A DNA stretch of 64,000 bases from Oscillospiraceae bacterium (GCA_029218825.1 JAQXSC010000075.1:1-64000); one strand, 5' to 3'. Positions 25,278-34,519 are shown, counted from the stretch's first letter. Numbers and translations: made by a program. The notes: generated from the sequence alone by a model not told the origin.

Positions 25278-25766
25278 ATGCCACGTATTGACAAAGAGAA
25301 CTATTATCTTGATATTGCAGAAACTGTCCTTGAGAGAGGTACTTGCATACGCAGAAATTACGGCGCAATTATTGTTAAAAACGACCAGATTGTATCTACA
25401 GGTTACGTAGGTGCTCCACGCGGACGTAAAAATTGCAGTGACTTAGGCACTTGCATACGTGCACAACAAAATATCCCCAGAGGCACTCGCTATGAACTTT
25501 GCAGAAGTGTTCACGCAGAGGCTAACGCTATTATTCACGCTCCAAGGGAACAGATGATTGACGCAACTATGTATCTTGTAGGAAAGGAATTTGATACAGG
25601 TGAATACATTGAAAATGCAAATTCCTGCGCTATGTGTAAACGTATGATTATCAATGCCGGAATCAAGAGAGTTGTTATAAGAAACAGCAAGACAAAATTT
25701 TCAGCAATTTACGTAGAGGATTGGATTGTAAACGATGATTCCCTTGATGGAAAAGAAGGTTATTAA
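25278..25766 (+). CDS. dCMP/cytidine deaminase family protein (ComEB-like)
   Basis: Zinc hydrolase expected to convert dCMP to dUMP for dTTP synthesis. The 162 residues contain the zinc ligands and catalytic Glu in HAEANAI and the Cys pair in CAMCKRMI; the upstream YVGAPRGRKNCSD segment is typical of ComEB-like deoxycytidylate deaminases. AGGAGG precedes the ATG. The phosphopantetheinyl transferase follows 9 bp later, so the two are probably co-transcribed. Confidence 0.9.
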   Translation: MPRIDKENYYLDIAETVLERGTCIRRNYGAIIVKNDQIVSTGYVGAPRGRKNCSDLGTCIRAQQNIPRGTRYELCRSVHAEANAIIHAPREQMIDATMYLVGKEFDTGEYIENANSCAMCKRMIINAGIKRVVIRNSKTKFSAIYVEDWIVNDDSLDGKEGY

Positions 25767-25775
25767 TTACAGGAA

Positions 25776-26387
25776 ATGATACGAACCTACTATACAAACG
25801 TAAATAATATTTCTTTTTCAGAATTAAATCTCAGCAAGGTTACTCCTCAACGCAGAGAGAAAATTGACCGTATTATGATTGAAAGCGCTAAAAAGCAGAG
25901 CCTTGCCGCCGGTCTTTTAATCAATCACTTTTTTTCCGACAAAGAAATAAAAATCGAAAAGCAAGGTAAACCCTACATTGAAAACGGCCCATATTTCAAT
26001 CTTGCCCACAGCCACGATTATGCAATTATTTCCATTTCCTATGACACTCCTATCGGCTGTGATATTGAAAAAACAGACGAAGTTAAGTACGAAAAGTTAG
26101 GTAAACTTGTGTTTCACAAAAATGAGTTAAACGCCTTAAAATCCGCAGATAATCAAAATCGGTTATTTTATGAGTTCTGGACTAAAAAGGAAGCCTTTAT
26201 AAAATGTATCGGCACAGGATTTCATACCAATACAAAGAAACTTGACTTTTCACAGAACAAGCATTTTTTCATATATAACGAAAAAAAGTTCCGTTTTAAA
26301 GAGTATATGCTGGGTGACTACAAAATTATGCTCTGCACTATGGGTGCAGACTTTGCAAACAACATAACCGAGATTAAATTTGAATAA
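25776..26387 (+). CDS. Sfp-type 4'-phosphopantetheinyl transferase
   Basis: Transfers phosphopantetheine from CoA to a conserved Ser of carrier proteins. The 203 residues hold NLAHSHDYAIISI, the metal-binding PIGCDIEKTDEV and the WTKKEAFIKCIGTGF motif, the three signatures of the family. The ribosome site (AGGA) is very close to the ATG at 25776. It could serve a polyketide/peptide synthetase or act as the acyl-carrier-protein activator; no such synthetase is in this window, but the fatty-acid operon lies 2 kb away. Confidence 0.9.
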   Translation: MIRTYYTNVNNISFSELNLSKVTPQRREKIDRIMIESAKKQSLAAGLLINHFFSDKEIKIEKQGKPYIENGPYFNLAHSHDYAIISISYDTPIGCDIEKTDEVKYEKLGKLVFHKNELNALKSADNQNRLFYEFWTKKEAFIKCIGTGFHTNTKKLDFSQNKHFFIYNEKKFRFKEYMLGDYKIMLCTMGADFANNITEIKFE

Positions 26388-26393
26388 CAGATT

Positions 26394-26430
26394 AAAAGCA
26401 GACTGACAAAATCAGCCTGCTTTTCTTTTG
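26394..26430. terminator. Bidirectional terminator between the transferase and SASP genes
   Basis: AAAAGCAGACTGA and TCAGCCTGCTTTT pair with one mismatch around a short loop, followed by CTTTTGAT on the plus strand and by AATC after the U run on the minus strand. It serves the two convergent genes. Confidence 0.8.
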
Positions 26431-26435
26431 ATATA

Positions 26436-26627
26436 TTACTTTAAGTTCTTTTCGTAAGATTCAATCATCTTTTTAACCATCTGGCCGCCAACTGAACCTG
26501 CCTGACGAGATGTTAAATCTCCGTTGTAACCCTGCTTTAGATTTACGCCTACCTCACTTGCAGCCTCCATCTTGAAACGCTCAAGTGCTTCTTTAGCCTC
26601 GGGTACTACGATACCGTTTTTAGACAT
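26436..26627 (-). CDS. Alpha/beta-type small acid-soluble spore protein
   Basis: 63-residue SASP that coats and protects spore DNA. It has the germination-protease cleavage-type region (ALERFKMEAASEVGV) and the second signature DLTSRQAGSVGGQMVKKMIE. AGGAG lies upstream of the ATG. It is a single gene closed by the shared terminator. It should be made only in the forespore, but I cannot identify a convincing sigma-G promoter. Confidence 0.95.
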   Translation of the reverse strand: MSKNGIVVPEAKEALERFKMEAASEVGVNLKQGYNGDLTSRQAGSVGGQMVKKMIESYEKNLK

Positions 26628-26897
26628 AGTATTTTCTCCTTTTCTTAATTTTTTATTTTACCAAATTTATTGTCAAGCAACTTTTCGTTGCAATAGTATT
26701 ATTAACTATGTCTGTAAAAATATATGTGGTAATTGTAGTGTGATTATTTTGGCATTTTTTGATATATGTATAATCTGCGTTAATTTACTTATTCATATTT
26801 GTTGTGATTTATGTATATATAAATCCGCAATTAGTTTAAGGAAATATTATAAAATCACTTGAATTTTATTATTTATATTGCTATAATAAAGAAAAAC
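26628..26897. other. AT-rich intergenic region
   Basis: About 270 bp without a credible gene, very AT-rich. It contains a GCAAC-TTTTC-GTTGC inverted repeat at 26677-26691 upstream of the SASP gene. It leads into the phased GTTACA array. Confidence 0.5.
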
Positions 26898-26999
26898 GTT
26901 ACAAAATACTCTGTAATATTTAGAATAATGTTACAATTATTATTTATTAATTTAGAATTTTGTTACAGTACGGTTGTATATTTTATTAAAACCGTTACA
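26898..26999 (+). repeat. Four GTTACA boxes at exact 32-bp spacing
   Basis: GTTACA occurs in the same orientation at 26898, 26930, 26962 and 26994, so the interval is exactly 32 bp three times (about three helical turns). Boxes 2 and 3 are preceded by TTTAGAATNNT; boxes 1 and 4 by AAAAAC and AAAACC. The rest of each unit is not conserved. The array ends 20 bp before the start codon of the DUF4143 ATPase gene and must overlap its promoter. Confidence 0.85.
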
Positions 27000-27019
27000 T
27001 TATAATTACAGGTGATTTT

Positions 27020-28372
27020 ATGTTATACAGAAAAGCATATGATTTTTTATTAGAATGGAAAAACAAGTCCGACAAAAAGGCTTTGCTTATTACAGGCGCA
27101 AGACAGATTGGAAAAACTTACATTATCAGAAAGTTTGCAAAGGAAAATTATAAAAACTTTGTTGAGATAAACTTCATTACTAATCCGGAGGCAAGTAAAA
27201 TCTTTGAGGGCGACTTAAACGCCGACACCCTTATTATCAACCTTACTGCCTACACAAGAAAATCCTTACAAAAGGGTGAAACCTTAATTTTCTTTGACGA
27301 AATTCAGGAATGCCCCTCTGCAAGGACTGCGATTAAATTTCTTGTTGATGACGGCAGATTCGACTATATTGAGTCAGGTTCTCTGCTGGGCGTAAATTAT
27401 AAAGAGGTAAAATCCTATCCTGTTGGATATGAAGAAATCTATCAAATGTATCCTCTTGATTTTGAAGAATTCGCAATAGCAAATGGGGTGCAGAGCGAAA
27501 CCATAGAATACTTAAGAAAATGTTACGAAGAAAAAACAGAAGTCAGCGAAGTCGTTCATCAGTCAATGCTTAAACTTTTCCGTTATTATATCATAGTAGG
27601 CGGTATGCCTGCTGTTGTTCAGAAGTTTACGGACACTCAGGATATTGGAGAAATACTCAAAATCCAGAATGATATTCTTGCTTTGTACCGTCAGGATATT
27701 TCAAAATATGCGGCAAATAACAAAGAAAAAATAAAGAATATTTTTGATATGATTCCTGCTCAACTCAACGAGAAAAACAGAAGATTTAAACTTGCTGACA
27801 TAAAAAGTTCTGCAAGGATTTTGAGATATGAAACCAGTTTTAACTGGCTTGCCGATGCCGGTGTTGCACTCCCCTGCTATAATATTACCGAGCCTAAGTT
27901 GCCCCTTGAACTCAATTTACAAAATAACCTTTTCAAATTATTTCTCTGCGATACCGGTTTGCTTTGTGCTGCATCAATGGGAAATATTCAGTTTGATATT
28001 TTATCAGGTGACCTTTCGGTAAATATGGGAAGTATTCTTGAAAATGTTTTTGCCCAAGAACTTATATCAAAAGGCTTTAAACTCAGATACTACAACAAGA
28101 AAAACATTGGAGAAATTGATTTTATAGTACAGCAGGGCAAGAACGCTGTTCCCATTGAAATAAAATCCGGAAACGATTTTTATAAACACAAAGCCCTCGA
28201 CAACGTCCTTTCAAAGGCTGAGTGGAAAATCCACAAAGGCATTGTTTTTTGCAAGAGTAATATATCTTGCGAAAACAACATCACGTACCTTCCCTTTTAT
28301 ATGTCAATGTTTTTCAGACAAGAAACACTTCCCAAACATTTGAAAATTGATTTGGAAATTATTAATATTTAG
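27020..28372 (+). CDS. AAA-type ATPase with DUF4143 (prokaryotic STAND-like)
   Basis: 450 residues. The N-terminal ATPase has Walker A TGARQIGKTYI near residue 27, Walker B LIFFDEIQECP and a sensor-like YIESGSLLGV. The C-terminal DUF4143 region includes the HKALDNVLSK segment and GEIDFIVQQGKNAVPIEIKSG, a PD-(D/E)xK-nuclease-like core (D...E-I-K). Proteins of this type are common in anaerobes, often solitary, and of unknown function; an association with defence or toxin-antitoxin-like behaviour has been proposed but not shown. GGTGAT lies 4 bp before the ATG. The stop codon overlaps the stop of a convergent small gene. Confidence 0.85.
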   Translation: MLYRKAYDFLLEWKNKSDKKALLITGARQIGKTYIIRKFAKENYKNFVEINFITNPEASKIFEGDLNADTLIINLTAYTRKSLQKGETLIFFDEIQECPSARTAIKFLVDDGRFDYIESGSLLGVNYKEVKSYPVGYEEIYQMYPLDFEEFAIANGVQSETIEYLRKCYEEKTEVSEVVHQSMLKLFRYYIIVGGMPAVVQKFTDTQDIGEILKIQNDILALYRQDISKYAANNKEKIKNIFDMIPAQLNEKNRRFKLADIKSSARILRYETSFNWLADAGVALPCYNITEPKLPLELNLQNNLFKLFLCDTGLLCAASMGNIQFDILSGDLSVNMGSILENVFAQELISKGFKLRYYNKKNIGEIDFIVQQGKNAVPIEIKSGNDFYKHKALDNVLSKAEWKIHKGIVFCKSNISCENNITYLPFYMSMFFRQETLPKHLKIDLEIINI

Positions 28373-28551
28373 TTTCTGATATTTCCAAGTTCTGTGATGA
28401 AATCCTGCATTTGCTCCTTGCTGTTTAAAGTTTTTGCTTTTTCTATTATTTGTTTTTGCTTTGGTTTGGACAAATTTGAAAAGTATTTCATTGCGCAAAA
28501 ATTTTTTGAAAGCGCCATTTGAAAACCTAAAGGCAGTTCTTCTTTTTTCAT
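28369..28551 (-). CDS. Small conserved-type protein (60 residues)
   Basis: Sixty residues starting MKKEELPLGFQMALSKN, followed by MKYFSNLSKPKQKQIIEKAK and a C-terminal helix (EQMQDFITEL). This layout (LP-GF-MAL, then FSNLS-K-II, then a short helix) recurs in small uncharacterised Firmicutes proteins that I recognise by pattern but cannot name. ATG 28551 follows GAGGTGA with a 9-bp gap. That ribosome site forms the 3' arm of the accA terminator hairpin. Its stop codon overlaps the stop of the ATPase gene by 4 bp. Confidence 0.7.
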   Translation of the reverse strand: MKKEELPLGFQMALSKNFCAMKYFSNLSKPKQKQIIEKAKTLNSKEQMQDFITELGNIRN

Positions 28552-28552
28552 A

Positions 28553-28589
28553 TACAAAAATCACCTCGTCCCTATTTTGGGACGAGGTG
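28553..28589 (-). terminator. Terminator of the fab-acc operon
   Basis: A perfect 11-bp stem, CACCTCGTCCC / GGGACGAGGTG, with a 6-nt loop followed by ATTTTTG on the minus strand. It lies 8 bp after accA. The 3' arm contains the GAGGTGA used by the following small gene. Confidence 0.85.
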
Positions 28590-28596
28590 CAATTAT

Positions 28597-29379
28597 TTAT
28601 TCATTATTTCCGAATTTTCTGAAACGTTCATAACGGAGGTTTGCAAGTTCATCTCCGTCAACGGCAAGATTTTTTTCAAATGTTCTGCAAATTAGAATTT
28701 TTAAACTTTCGAACATTTTCTTGTCCTCTGCCTTTGGCTGACGCAAAACACGCTCAACTACGCCAAGGTTGAATAAATCCTGTGCAGTCATTTTTAGTTT
28801 TTCTGCGGCTTCAGGAGCCTTTGAACTGTCTTTCCAGAGAATACTTGCGCATCCCTCCGGAGAGATAACGGAATAGACAGAATCCTCCATCATCCAAACT
28901 TCGTCGGCAACTGCAAGAGCAAGAGCGCCACCTGAACCGCCCTCACCGATAAACACGGAAAGCACAGGAGTTTTCAGCGCCATCATTTCCATAAGGTTAG
29001 TGGCGATAGCGTGACCTTGGCCACGTTCCTCTGCACCGATACCGCAGAATGCACCGCTTGTATCAACAAAGCACAAAATAGGACGGTGGAATTTTTCAGC
29101 CTGTTTCATAAGGCGGAGAGCCTTTCTATAGCCCTCAGGGTGAGCCATACCGAAATTTCTGTCCATACGTTCTTTTGTATTTCTGCCCTTTTCAAGACCG
29201 ATAACAGTTACCGGAATATCGTTTAGCATACCGATTCCGCCGATAATAGCCTTATCGTCTGCAAAATTACGGTCGCCGTGGAGTTCCAAAAAACTGTCGC
29301 CGAACAGATTGTTGATATAATCTATAGAGGTCAGTTTGTTAGTGTCACGAGCCGCACAAACCTTGTCATATGCACTCAT
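28597..29379 (-). CDS. accA: Acetyl-CoA carboxylase carboxyltransferase subunit alpha
   Basis: 260 residues. With AccD it transfers carboxyl from biotin to acetyl-CoA. The crotonase-like core carries GLEKGRNTKERMDRNFGM and GEGGSGGALALAVADEVWMME, both characteristic, with AYSVISPEGCAS-like SVISPEGCASILW. It is shorter than the ~320-residue E. coli protein, as usual in Firmicutes. The ATG follows the accD stop directly (TAAATG). Confidence 0.95.
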   Translation of the reverse strand: MSAYDKVCAARDTNKLTSIDYINNLFGDSFLELHGDRNFADDKAIIGGIGMLNDIPVTVIGLEKGRNTKERMDRNFGMAHPEGYRKALRLMKQAEKFHRPILCFVDTSGAFCGIGAEERGQGHAIATNLMEMMALKTPVLSVFIGEGGSGGALALAVADEVWMMEDSVYSVISPEGCASILWKDSSKAPEAAEKLKMTAQDLFNLGVVERVLRQPKAEDKKMFESLKILICRTFEKNLAVDGDELANLRYERFRKFGNNE

Positions 29380-30243
29380 TTACTCCACCTCCCCATAGTT
29401 ATGTATAGCAAGAATATTTTTGATAGTATCCTTTAAATAATGGCGACTTACTACCTTATCTACAAAACCTTTTTCCTGAACAAACTCCGCAGTCTGGAAG
29501 TCACGAGGGAGTTTTTGTCTGATAGTCTGCTCAATTACTCGAGGACCTGCAAAGGCAATTAATGTTTTTGGCTCTGCAAGGATAATATCGCCCTCCATAG
29601 CAAATGAAGCAGTAACGCCTCCGGTTGTAGGGTCGGTTAATACGGTAATATACAGAAGCCCTGCGTCGCTGTGCTTTTTAACTGCGCCGGAAGTTTTTGC
29701 CATTTGCATAAGTGACAAAATACCCTCCTGCATTCTTGCACCGCCTGATGCTGTGCATACAACGATAGGCAGTCTGTTTTCAGTAGCATATTCAAAGGCA
29801 CGTGTTACTTTTTCGCCTGTGACTGTACCCATAGAGCCCATCATAAAGTCAGGATTCATACATACAAGGACAGTTCTTATGTTACCAATATTACAAACAC
29901 CGCTGATTACAGATTCTTTTTCACCGCTTGACATTTTACTTTTTAAAAGTTTTTTGTCATAGTCAGGAAAATCAATTATATTTCTGCTTTCTAAATCAGA
30001 GTCCATTTCCTCAAATGTACCCTTATCGGCTAAAAGTTCAATTCTTTGTCTTCCGTTAAGGCGGAAATGGTAGTTACATTTAAAGCAAACGTGGTCGTTT
30101 TCCTCAACGTCTGTTGACAAAAGCATTGTTCCGCAACTTGGACATTTTACCCACATTTCGTCAGGCACAAAAGGCTGGTTTTCGGTTTTCTCGTCACTGC
30201 CCTCAAGTTCATTTTTAGGTTTTATAAATGCAAATAAATCCAT
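29380..30243 (-). CDS. accD: Acetyl-CoA carboxylase carboxyltransferase subunit beta
   Basis: 287 residues. The N-terminal zinc ribbon is CPSCGTML...CFKCNYHF (residues about 34-58). The carboxyltransferase core follows with SGGARMQEGILSLMQMAKTS and DPTTGGVTASFAM. It lies 4 bp after accC and directly before accA; the two subunits form the heterotetramer. Confidence 0.96.
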   Translation of the reverse strand: MDLFAFIKPKNELEGSDEKTENQPFVPDEMWVKCPSCGTMLLSTDVEENDHVCFKCNYHFRLNGRQRIELLADKGTFEEMDSDLESRNIIDFPDYDKKLLKSKMSSGEKESVISGVCNIGNIRTVLVCMNPDFMMGSMGTVTGEKVTRAFEYATENRLPIVVCTASGGARMQEGILSLMQMAKTSGAVKKHSDAGLLYITVLTDPTTGGVTASFAMEGDIILAEPKTLIAFAGPRVIEQTIRQKLPRDFQTAEFVQEKGFVDKVVSRHYLKDTIKNILAIHNYGEVE

Positions 30244-30247
30244 TTAA

Positions 30248-31609
30248 TTATCCTCTTTTTTTCTTCTTTTTATTCTTTTCAAAACTTTCCATAAAATCTG
30301 TTGTATATGTTCCGTCAACAAATTCATCTGCCGACAAAATATCAATCATAAGGTCACGGTTGATTTTAATACCCTGAACAGACAACTCGGAAAGCGCCAT
30401 TTTCATTTTGCGGATAGCAAGTTCTCTGCTTCTGCCCTGAACAATTACCTTTCCTACCATTGAATCATAGAAAGGTGGAATTACGTAATCTTGATACAGA
30501 GCAGTATCAAAACGTACAAATGAACCTCCGGGAATATGGAGCCCTGTAACCTTACCGCAACTTGGCATATAGTTATTGTCAGGGTCCTCTGCATTTATAC
30601 GGCACTCAATAGTATTGCCGTGGAAGAACACTTCCTCTTGCTTTTTATTAAGTTCTTTACCTGCCGCAACACGAATCTGCCATTGAACCAAGTCCATACC
30701 GGTTACCATTTCGGTAACGCCGTGTTCTACCTGCAAACGTGTATTCATTTCCATAAAGTAGAAGTTTCCGTCCTTATCGTAAAGGAACTCAACCGTACCG
30801 ACGGAATTGTAGTTTACAGCGTGGGCGGCTTTAATTGCGGCGTCCATCATAGCCTTACGTGTTTCATCTGAAATTGACGGCGAGGGACTTTCCTCAATCA
30901 GTTTCTGATTATGCCTTTGTACGGAGCATTCTCTCTCACCAAGGCAAAGTGCATTTCCGTGCTTATCGCACAGAATCTGCATTTCAATATGTTTAACAGG
31001 CTTTAAAAATTTTTCGATATATAAAGCGCCGTCGCCAAATGCCGACTGAGCCTCTGCGTATGCGCTGTTGTAAGCACTCTCAAATTCTTTCGCGGTTTTT
31101 ACAAGACGTATTCCACGTCCGCCGCCACCGCTTCGAGCCTTTATAAGCAACGGATATCCTACCTTTGCGGCTTCCTCTTTAGCCTGGGTGACGTTATCCA
31201 AAACATCCGTACCCGGAGTTACGGGAACACCTGCGGCACGCATTGTTTTTCTTGCTTTGTCCTTGTCACCAAGGAGAGAAATCATCTCCGAAGTAGGGCC
31301 GATAAATTCTATATTACATTGTTCGCACAGTTGAACAAACTTTGCATTTTCCGACAAAAGTCCGTATCCCGGGTGGATAGCCTGGGCACCGCTTTGAACT
31401 GCAACAGTTAATATAGCGGGCATATTCAGATAACTGTCGGCTACTCTGCTGTCGCCTACACAGTAACTTTCGTCAGCAAGTTGCACGTGCATTGCGTCTT
31501 TGTCAGCCTTTGAATAAATTGCAACTGTGGAAATTCCCATTTCTCTACAGGCACGAATAATACGCACCGCAATCTCTCCACGATTTGCAATAAGGATTTT
31601 ATTAAACAT
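30248..31609 (-). CDS. accC: Biotin carboxylase
   Basis: 453-residue ATP-grasp enzyme that carboxylates the biotin on AccB. It starts with FNKILIANRGEIAVRIIRACRE; the glycine-rich ATP loop is KARSGGGGRGIR, and the catalytic region has EMNTRLQVEHGVTEMVTG. The Lys-rich C-terminus is a local peculiarity. It follows fabZ by 19 bp with the usual operon spacing. Confidence 0.97.
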   Translation of the reverse strand: MFNKILIANRGEIAVRIIRACREMGISTVAIYSKADKDAMHVQLADESYCVGDSRVADSYLNMPAILTVAVQSGAQAIHPGYGLLSENAKFVQLCEQCNIEFIGPTSEMISLLGDKDKARKTMRAAGVPVTPGTDVLDNVTQAKEEAAKVGYPLLIKARSGGGGRGIRLVKTAKEFESAYNSAYAEAQSAFGDGALYIEKFLKPVKHIEMQILCDKHGNALCLGERECSVQRHNQKLIEESPSPSISDETRKAMMDAAIKAAHAVNYNSVGTVEFLYDKDGNFYFMEMNTRLQVEHGVTEMVTGMDLVQWQIRVAAGKELNKKQEEVFFHGNTIECRINAEDPDNNYMPSCGKVTGLHIPGGSFVRFDTALYQDYVIPPFYDSMVGKVIVQGRSRELAIRKMKMALSELSVQGIKINRDLMIDILSADEFVDGTYTTDFMESFEKNKKKKKRG

Positions 31610-31628
31610 TATGTCACATCCAGTAATA

Positions 31629-32042
31629 TTATTTTATCAGTGCAAAACTGAAATCAGCACTTACACATAACTTTCCGTCCACATATCCCTTGGCACTAAT
31701 AAAATAGAAGTTACCTCTTGAACGAGTAAGTGTGCAGGTGGTTTCTAATGTATCACCGGGCTTTACCATTCCCTTAAACTTTACGTTATCCATTTTTGTA
31801 AAGTAGGGAGTTGCGCCCTGACAACTGTCGGCAAGCATAACACAACTTGACTGTGCCATCATTTCGCAAAGGATAACTCCGGGAACAACAGGGTTTCCGG
31901 GAAAGTGACCCTTTAGGAAAAACTCATCTCCGCTTATTGTATATTTACCGTGAGTGGTGTTTTCGTCGATTTGCTCAGCCTCCTGAACAAGTAACATATG
32001 GTCACGATGTGGTATAATCTTCTTAATTTCTTCCTGATTCAT
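31629..32042 (-). CDS. fabZ: 3-hydroxyacyl-ACP dehydratase
   Basis: 137-residue hot-dog fold enzyme that makes trans-2-enoyl-ACP. HFPGNPVVPGVILCEMMAQ holds the catalytic His and the Glu that completes the dyad. IIPHRDHMLLVQ near the N-terminus fits FabZ rather than FabA. No fabM or fabA is seen nearby, so how unsaturated chains are made is not visible here. Confidence 0.96.
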   Translation of the reverse strand: MNQEEIKKIIPHRDHMLLVQEAEQIDENTTHGKYTISGDEFFLKGHFPGNPVVPGVILCEMMAQSSCVMLADSCQGATPYFTKMDNVKFKGMVKPGDTLETTCTLTRSRGNFYFISAKGYVDGKLCVSADFSFALIK

Positions 32043-32051
32043 AACTGCTCC

Positions 32052-32498
32052 TTAACCGATTCTGAACAACGGCTGTCCGTATTCAACAACGTCGCCGTTC
32101 TTTACTAATACTTCTGTTACCTTACCGCTTTCATCGGCAGTAATCTCATTCATAATTTTCATTGCCTCAATTATGCAAACAACGTCGCCTTTGTTTACAG
32201 TCTGTCCAACGCTTATAAACGGCTTACTGTCAGGATTCGGTGCAGCATAGAATACGCCTACCATTGGGCTGTCTATTGTTTTACCTGTTGATACAACAGG
32301 AGCATTTACTGTTTCCTGAACAGGAGCCTGTGGTACTGCTGTTGATACAGGTGCTGTTACAGGTGTTGCAATCGGCTGTACTGTAGCAGGAGCCTTTTCA
32401 ATACAAACAGAGTTTGTTTTGTCTGACATTTTAATTGTGGTTAAATTATGCTCCTCAAGGAGTGCGATAATCTCTTTTAATTCATCTAAACTATACAT
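32052..32498 (-). CDS. accB: Biotin carboxyl carrier protein
   Basis: 148 residues. An N-terminal helix is followed by an Ala/Pro/Val-rich flexible linker (about 35-68) and the C-terminal biotinyl domain. The biotinylated Lys is in [11 protein letters not shown]; the usual AMKM is AMKI here, a common variation. AccB shuttles carboxybiotin between AccC and AccAD. Confidence 0.96.
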   Translation of the reverse strand: MYSLDELKEIIALLEEHNLTTIKMSDKTNSVCIEKAPATVQPIATPVTAPVSTAVPQAPVQETVNAPVVSTGKTIDSPMVGVFYAAPNPDSKPFISVGQTVNKGDVVCIIEAMKIMNEITADESGKVTEVLVKNGDVVEYGQPLFRIG

Positions 32499-32510
32499 AT
32501 TAATCCTCCG

Positions 32511-33740
32511 TTAAATTTTCTTAAATACAACACAAGCGTCGTGACCGCCAAAGCCTAAGTTAGTTGAAGCCGCAACAGTAATCTCTCTGTCCTTAGCCTG
32601 ACCTAATGTATAGTCAAGGTCGCACTCAGGGTCAACTTCGGTTGTACCGATTGTAGGAGGAATTTTTCCGTCCTTAACTGCAAGTACAGAAACTACAGCC
32701 TCAACAGCACCGGTAGCACCTAACATATGACCTGTCATTGACTTTGTGGAACTTACCGAAATATCATAAGCCTTTTCACCCAATGCGCTCTTAATAGCCA
32801 TTGTTTCTGTTTTATCGTTCATAGGTGTGCTTGTTCCGTGAGCGTTAATATAGATAACGTCATCATCTGTTACGTTACCCTCTTTAAAGGCAATTCTGAT
32901 AGCCTCTGCAAGACCCTCGCCGTCAGGTGACGGAGCAGTAACGTGGTGTGCGTCACAGGTGTTACCGTAGCCTACCATTTCTGCGTAAATCTTTGCACCT
33001 CTTGCCTTTGCGTGTTCGTACTCCTCAAGTATAAGCATACCTGCACCCTCGCCCATAACAAAACCGTTGCGGTTTACGTCAAATGGAATTGACGCCTTTT
33101 TAGGGTCTTCTGTAGTTGAGAGGGCTTTCATATTTGCAAAGCCTGAAATTGTAAGAGGATGCACAACATACTCTGCACCGCCTGTAATAATTGCGTCGGC
33201 ATAGCCGTCCTTTATTGCGTGGAAAGCCTCGCCTACAGCATTTGAACCTGTAGCACAGGCTGAAACAGGAGCAAGTGTAGGGCCTTGTGCATTATATTTA
33301 ATTGCAATCTGTCCGCAGGCGATATTGCCAATCATTTTAGGGATAAAATGAGGGCTTACTTTTCTCGGACCTTTTTCCAGATAAGCCTGAGTATTTTCAA
33401 TAAAAGTAAACAGACCGCCGATACCTGCGCCAACATAAACGCCTAAACGTTTAGGGTCAACTGTACCCTCAAGTCCGCTGTCATTCATAGCCTCAGAAGC
33501 GGCACCTAAAGCGTAAATTGTGTACATATCGGTTTTTCTCAGGTCACGTTTTTCAACTACGGTAGTAGGGTCAAAATCTTTAACCTCTCCTGCATTTTTT
33601 ACAGGCAACTCCTCTGTATCAAATCTTGTAATTTTATCAATACCGCAAACACCCTTCAGCATATTGTCCCACATTGTGGGAACATCATTACCTACAGGAG
33701 TAATTGCGCCAATACCAGTAACTACAACTCTTCTCATCAT
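32511..33740 (-). CDS. fabF: 3-oxoacyl-ACP synthase II
   Basis: 409-residue thiolase-fold condensing enzyme that elongates acyl-ACP with malonyl-ACP. The active-site Cys is in VSACATGSNAVGEA, and the two catalytic His in NAHGTSTPMNDKTE and STKSMTGHMLGATGAVE. Two adjacent ATG codons are possible starts, preceded by GGAG. fabH, the initiating synthase, is not in this cluster. Confidence 0.97.
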   Translation of the reverse strand: MMRRVVVTGIGAITPVGNDVPTMWDNMLKGVCGIDKITRFDTEELPVKNAGEVKDFDPTTVVEKRDLRKTDMYTIYALGAASEAMNDSGLEGTVDPKRLGVYVGAGIGGLFTFIENTQAYLEKGPRKVSPHFIPKMIGNIACGQIAIKYNAQGPTLAPVSACATGSNAVGEAFHAIKDGYADAIITGGAEYVVHPLTISGFANMKALSTTEDPKKASIPFDVNRNGFVMGEGAGMLILEEYEHAKARGAKIYAEMVGYGNTCDAHHVTAPSPDGEGLAEAIRIAFKEGNVTDDDVIYINAHGTSTPMNDKTETMAIKSALGEKAYDISVSSTKSMTGHMLGATGAVEAVVSVLAVKDGKIPPTIGTTEVDPECDLDYTLGQAKDREITVAASTNLGFGGHDACVVFKKI

Positions 33741-33748
33741 ATTCTCCT

Positions 33749-34483
33749 TTACATTGCAATACCGCCGTCAACACGGATAACTTCGCCTGTAACATACGCA
33801 GCCATATCACTGCACAAGAATTTTACAACATTTGCAACATCTTCAGGCTTACCGCGTCTTTTCATAGGAATAGTAGCGGCAATTTCATCTTTAACCTTAT
33901 CGGATAAAGCCTGTGTCATAGCAGTATCAATATAACCCGGTGCAATAGCATTTACAGTTACATTTCTTGCGGCAAGTTCCTTTGCAACAGATTTTGTAAC
34001 ACCGATAAGACCTGCCTTTGACGCAGAATAGTTAGCCTGTCCTGCGTTACCGTTAAGACCTACAATGGAAGCCATATTTACAATTCTTCCGCTGCGCTGT
34101 TTCATAAACATTTTGTAAGTGTGTTTAATCATATTGAACGCACCCTTTAGGTTTACGGAAATTACTGCGTCAAAATCGCTTTCGTCCATTTTTAACACCA
34201 GGTTATCCTTACAGATACCTGCGTTATTTACAAGAAAATCAATTCTGCCGAAGTCAGCAAGAATCTCGGTAATTACGTTACCGCTTTTCTCAAAATCACT
34301 AACGTCGCAATCGTAAGCCTTTACCTTTACACCCATTGAGCCGATTGACTCCAAAGCCTCTTCCTTTGGACCTAAACCCACAAGGGCAATATCTGCTCCG
34401 TCTTTTGCCAATGTTTCGGCAATAGCCTTACCGATACCGCTGTAACCACCTGTTACTACAGCAACTTTACCTTCAAAATTCAT
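33749..34483 (-). CDS. fabG: 3-oxoacyl-ACP reductase
   Basis: 244-residue short-chain dehydrogenase using NADPH. The start ATG 34483 follows AAAGGAG. The sequence shows [18 protein letters not shown] (cofactor loop), NNAGI, the catalytic [11 protein letters not shown] with Tyr and Lys, and the C-terminal [12 protein letters not shown]. It follows fabD by 36 bp. Confidence 0.96.
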   Translation of the reverse strand: MNFEGKVAVVTGGYSGIGKAIAETLAKDGADIALVGLGPKEEALESIGSMGVKVKAYDCDVSDFEKSGNVITEILADFGRIDFLVNNAGICKDNLVLKMDESDFDAVISVNLKGAFNMIKHTYKMFMKQRSGRIVNMASIVGLNGNAGQANYSASKAGLIGVTKSVAKELAARNVTVNAIAPGYIDTAMTQALSDKVKDEIAATIPMKRRGKPEDVANVVKFLCSDMAAYVTGEVIRVDGGIAM

Positions 34484-34519
34484 AATGCTCTCCTTTGTAA
34501 AATCAAAATACAAATTTGT

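Noticed and set aside
26898-26999. GTTACA array as a CRISPR
   Set aside because: The conserved part is 6 bp (17 bp in two units); there is no long repeat with unique spacers and no cas gene. It is better explained as phased binding sites.
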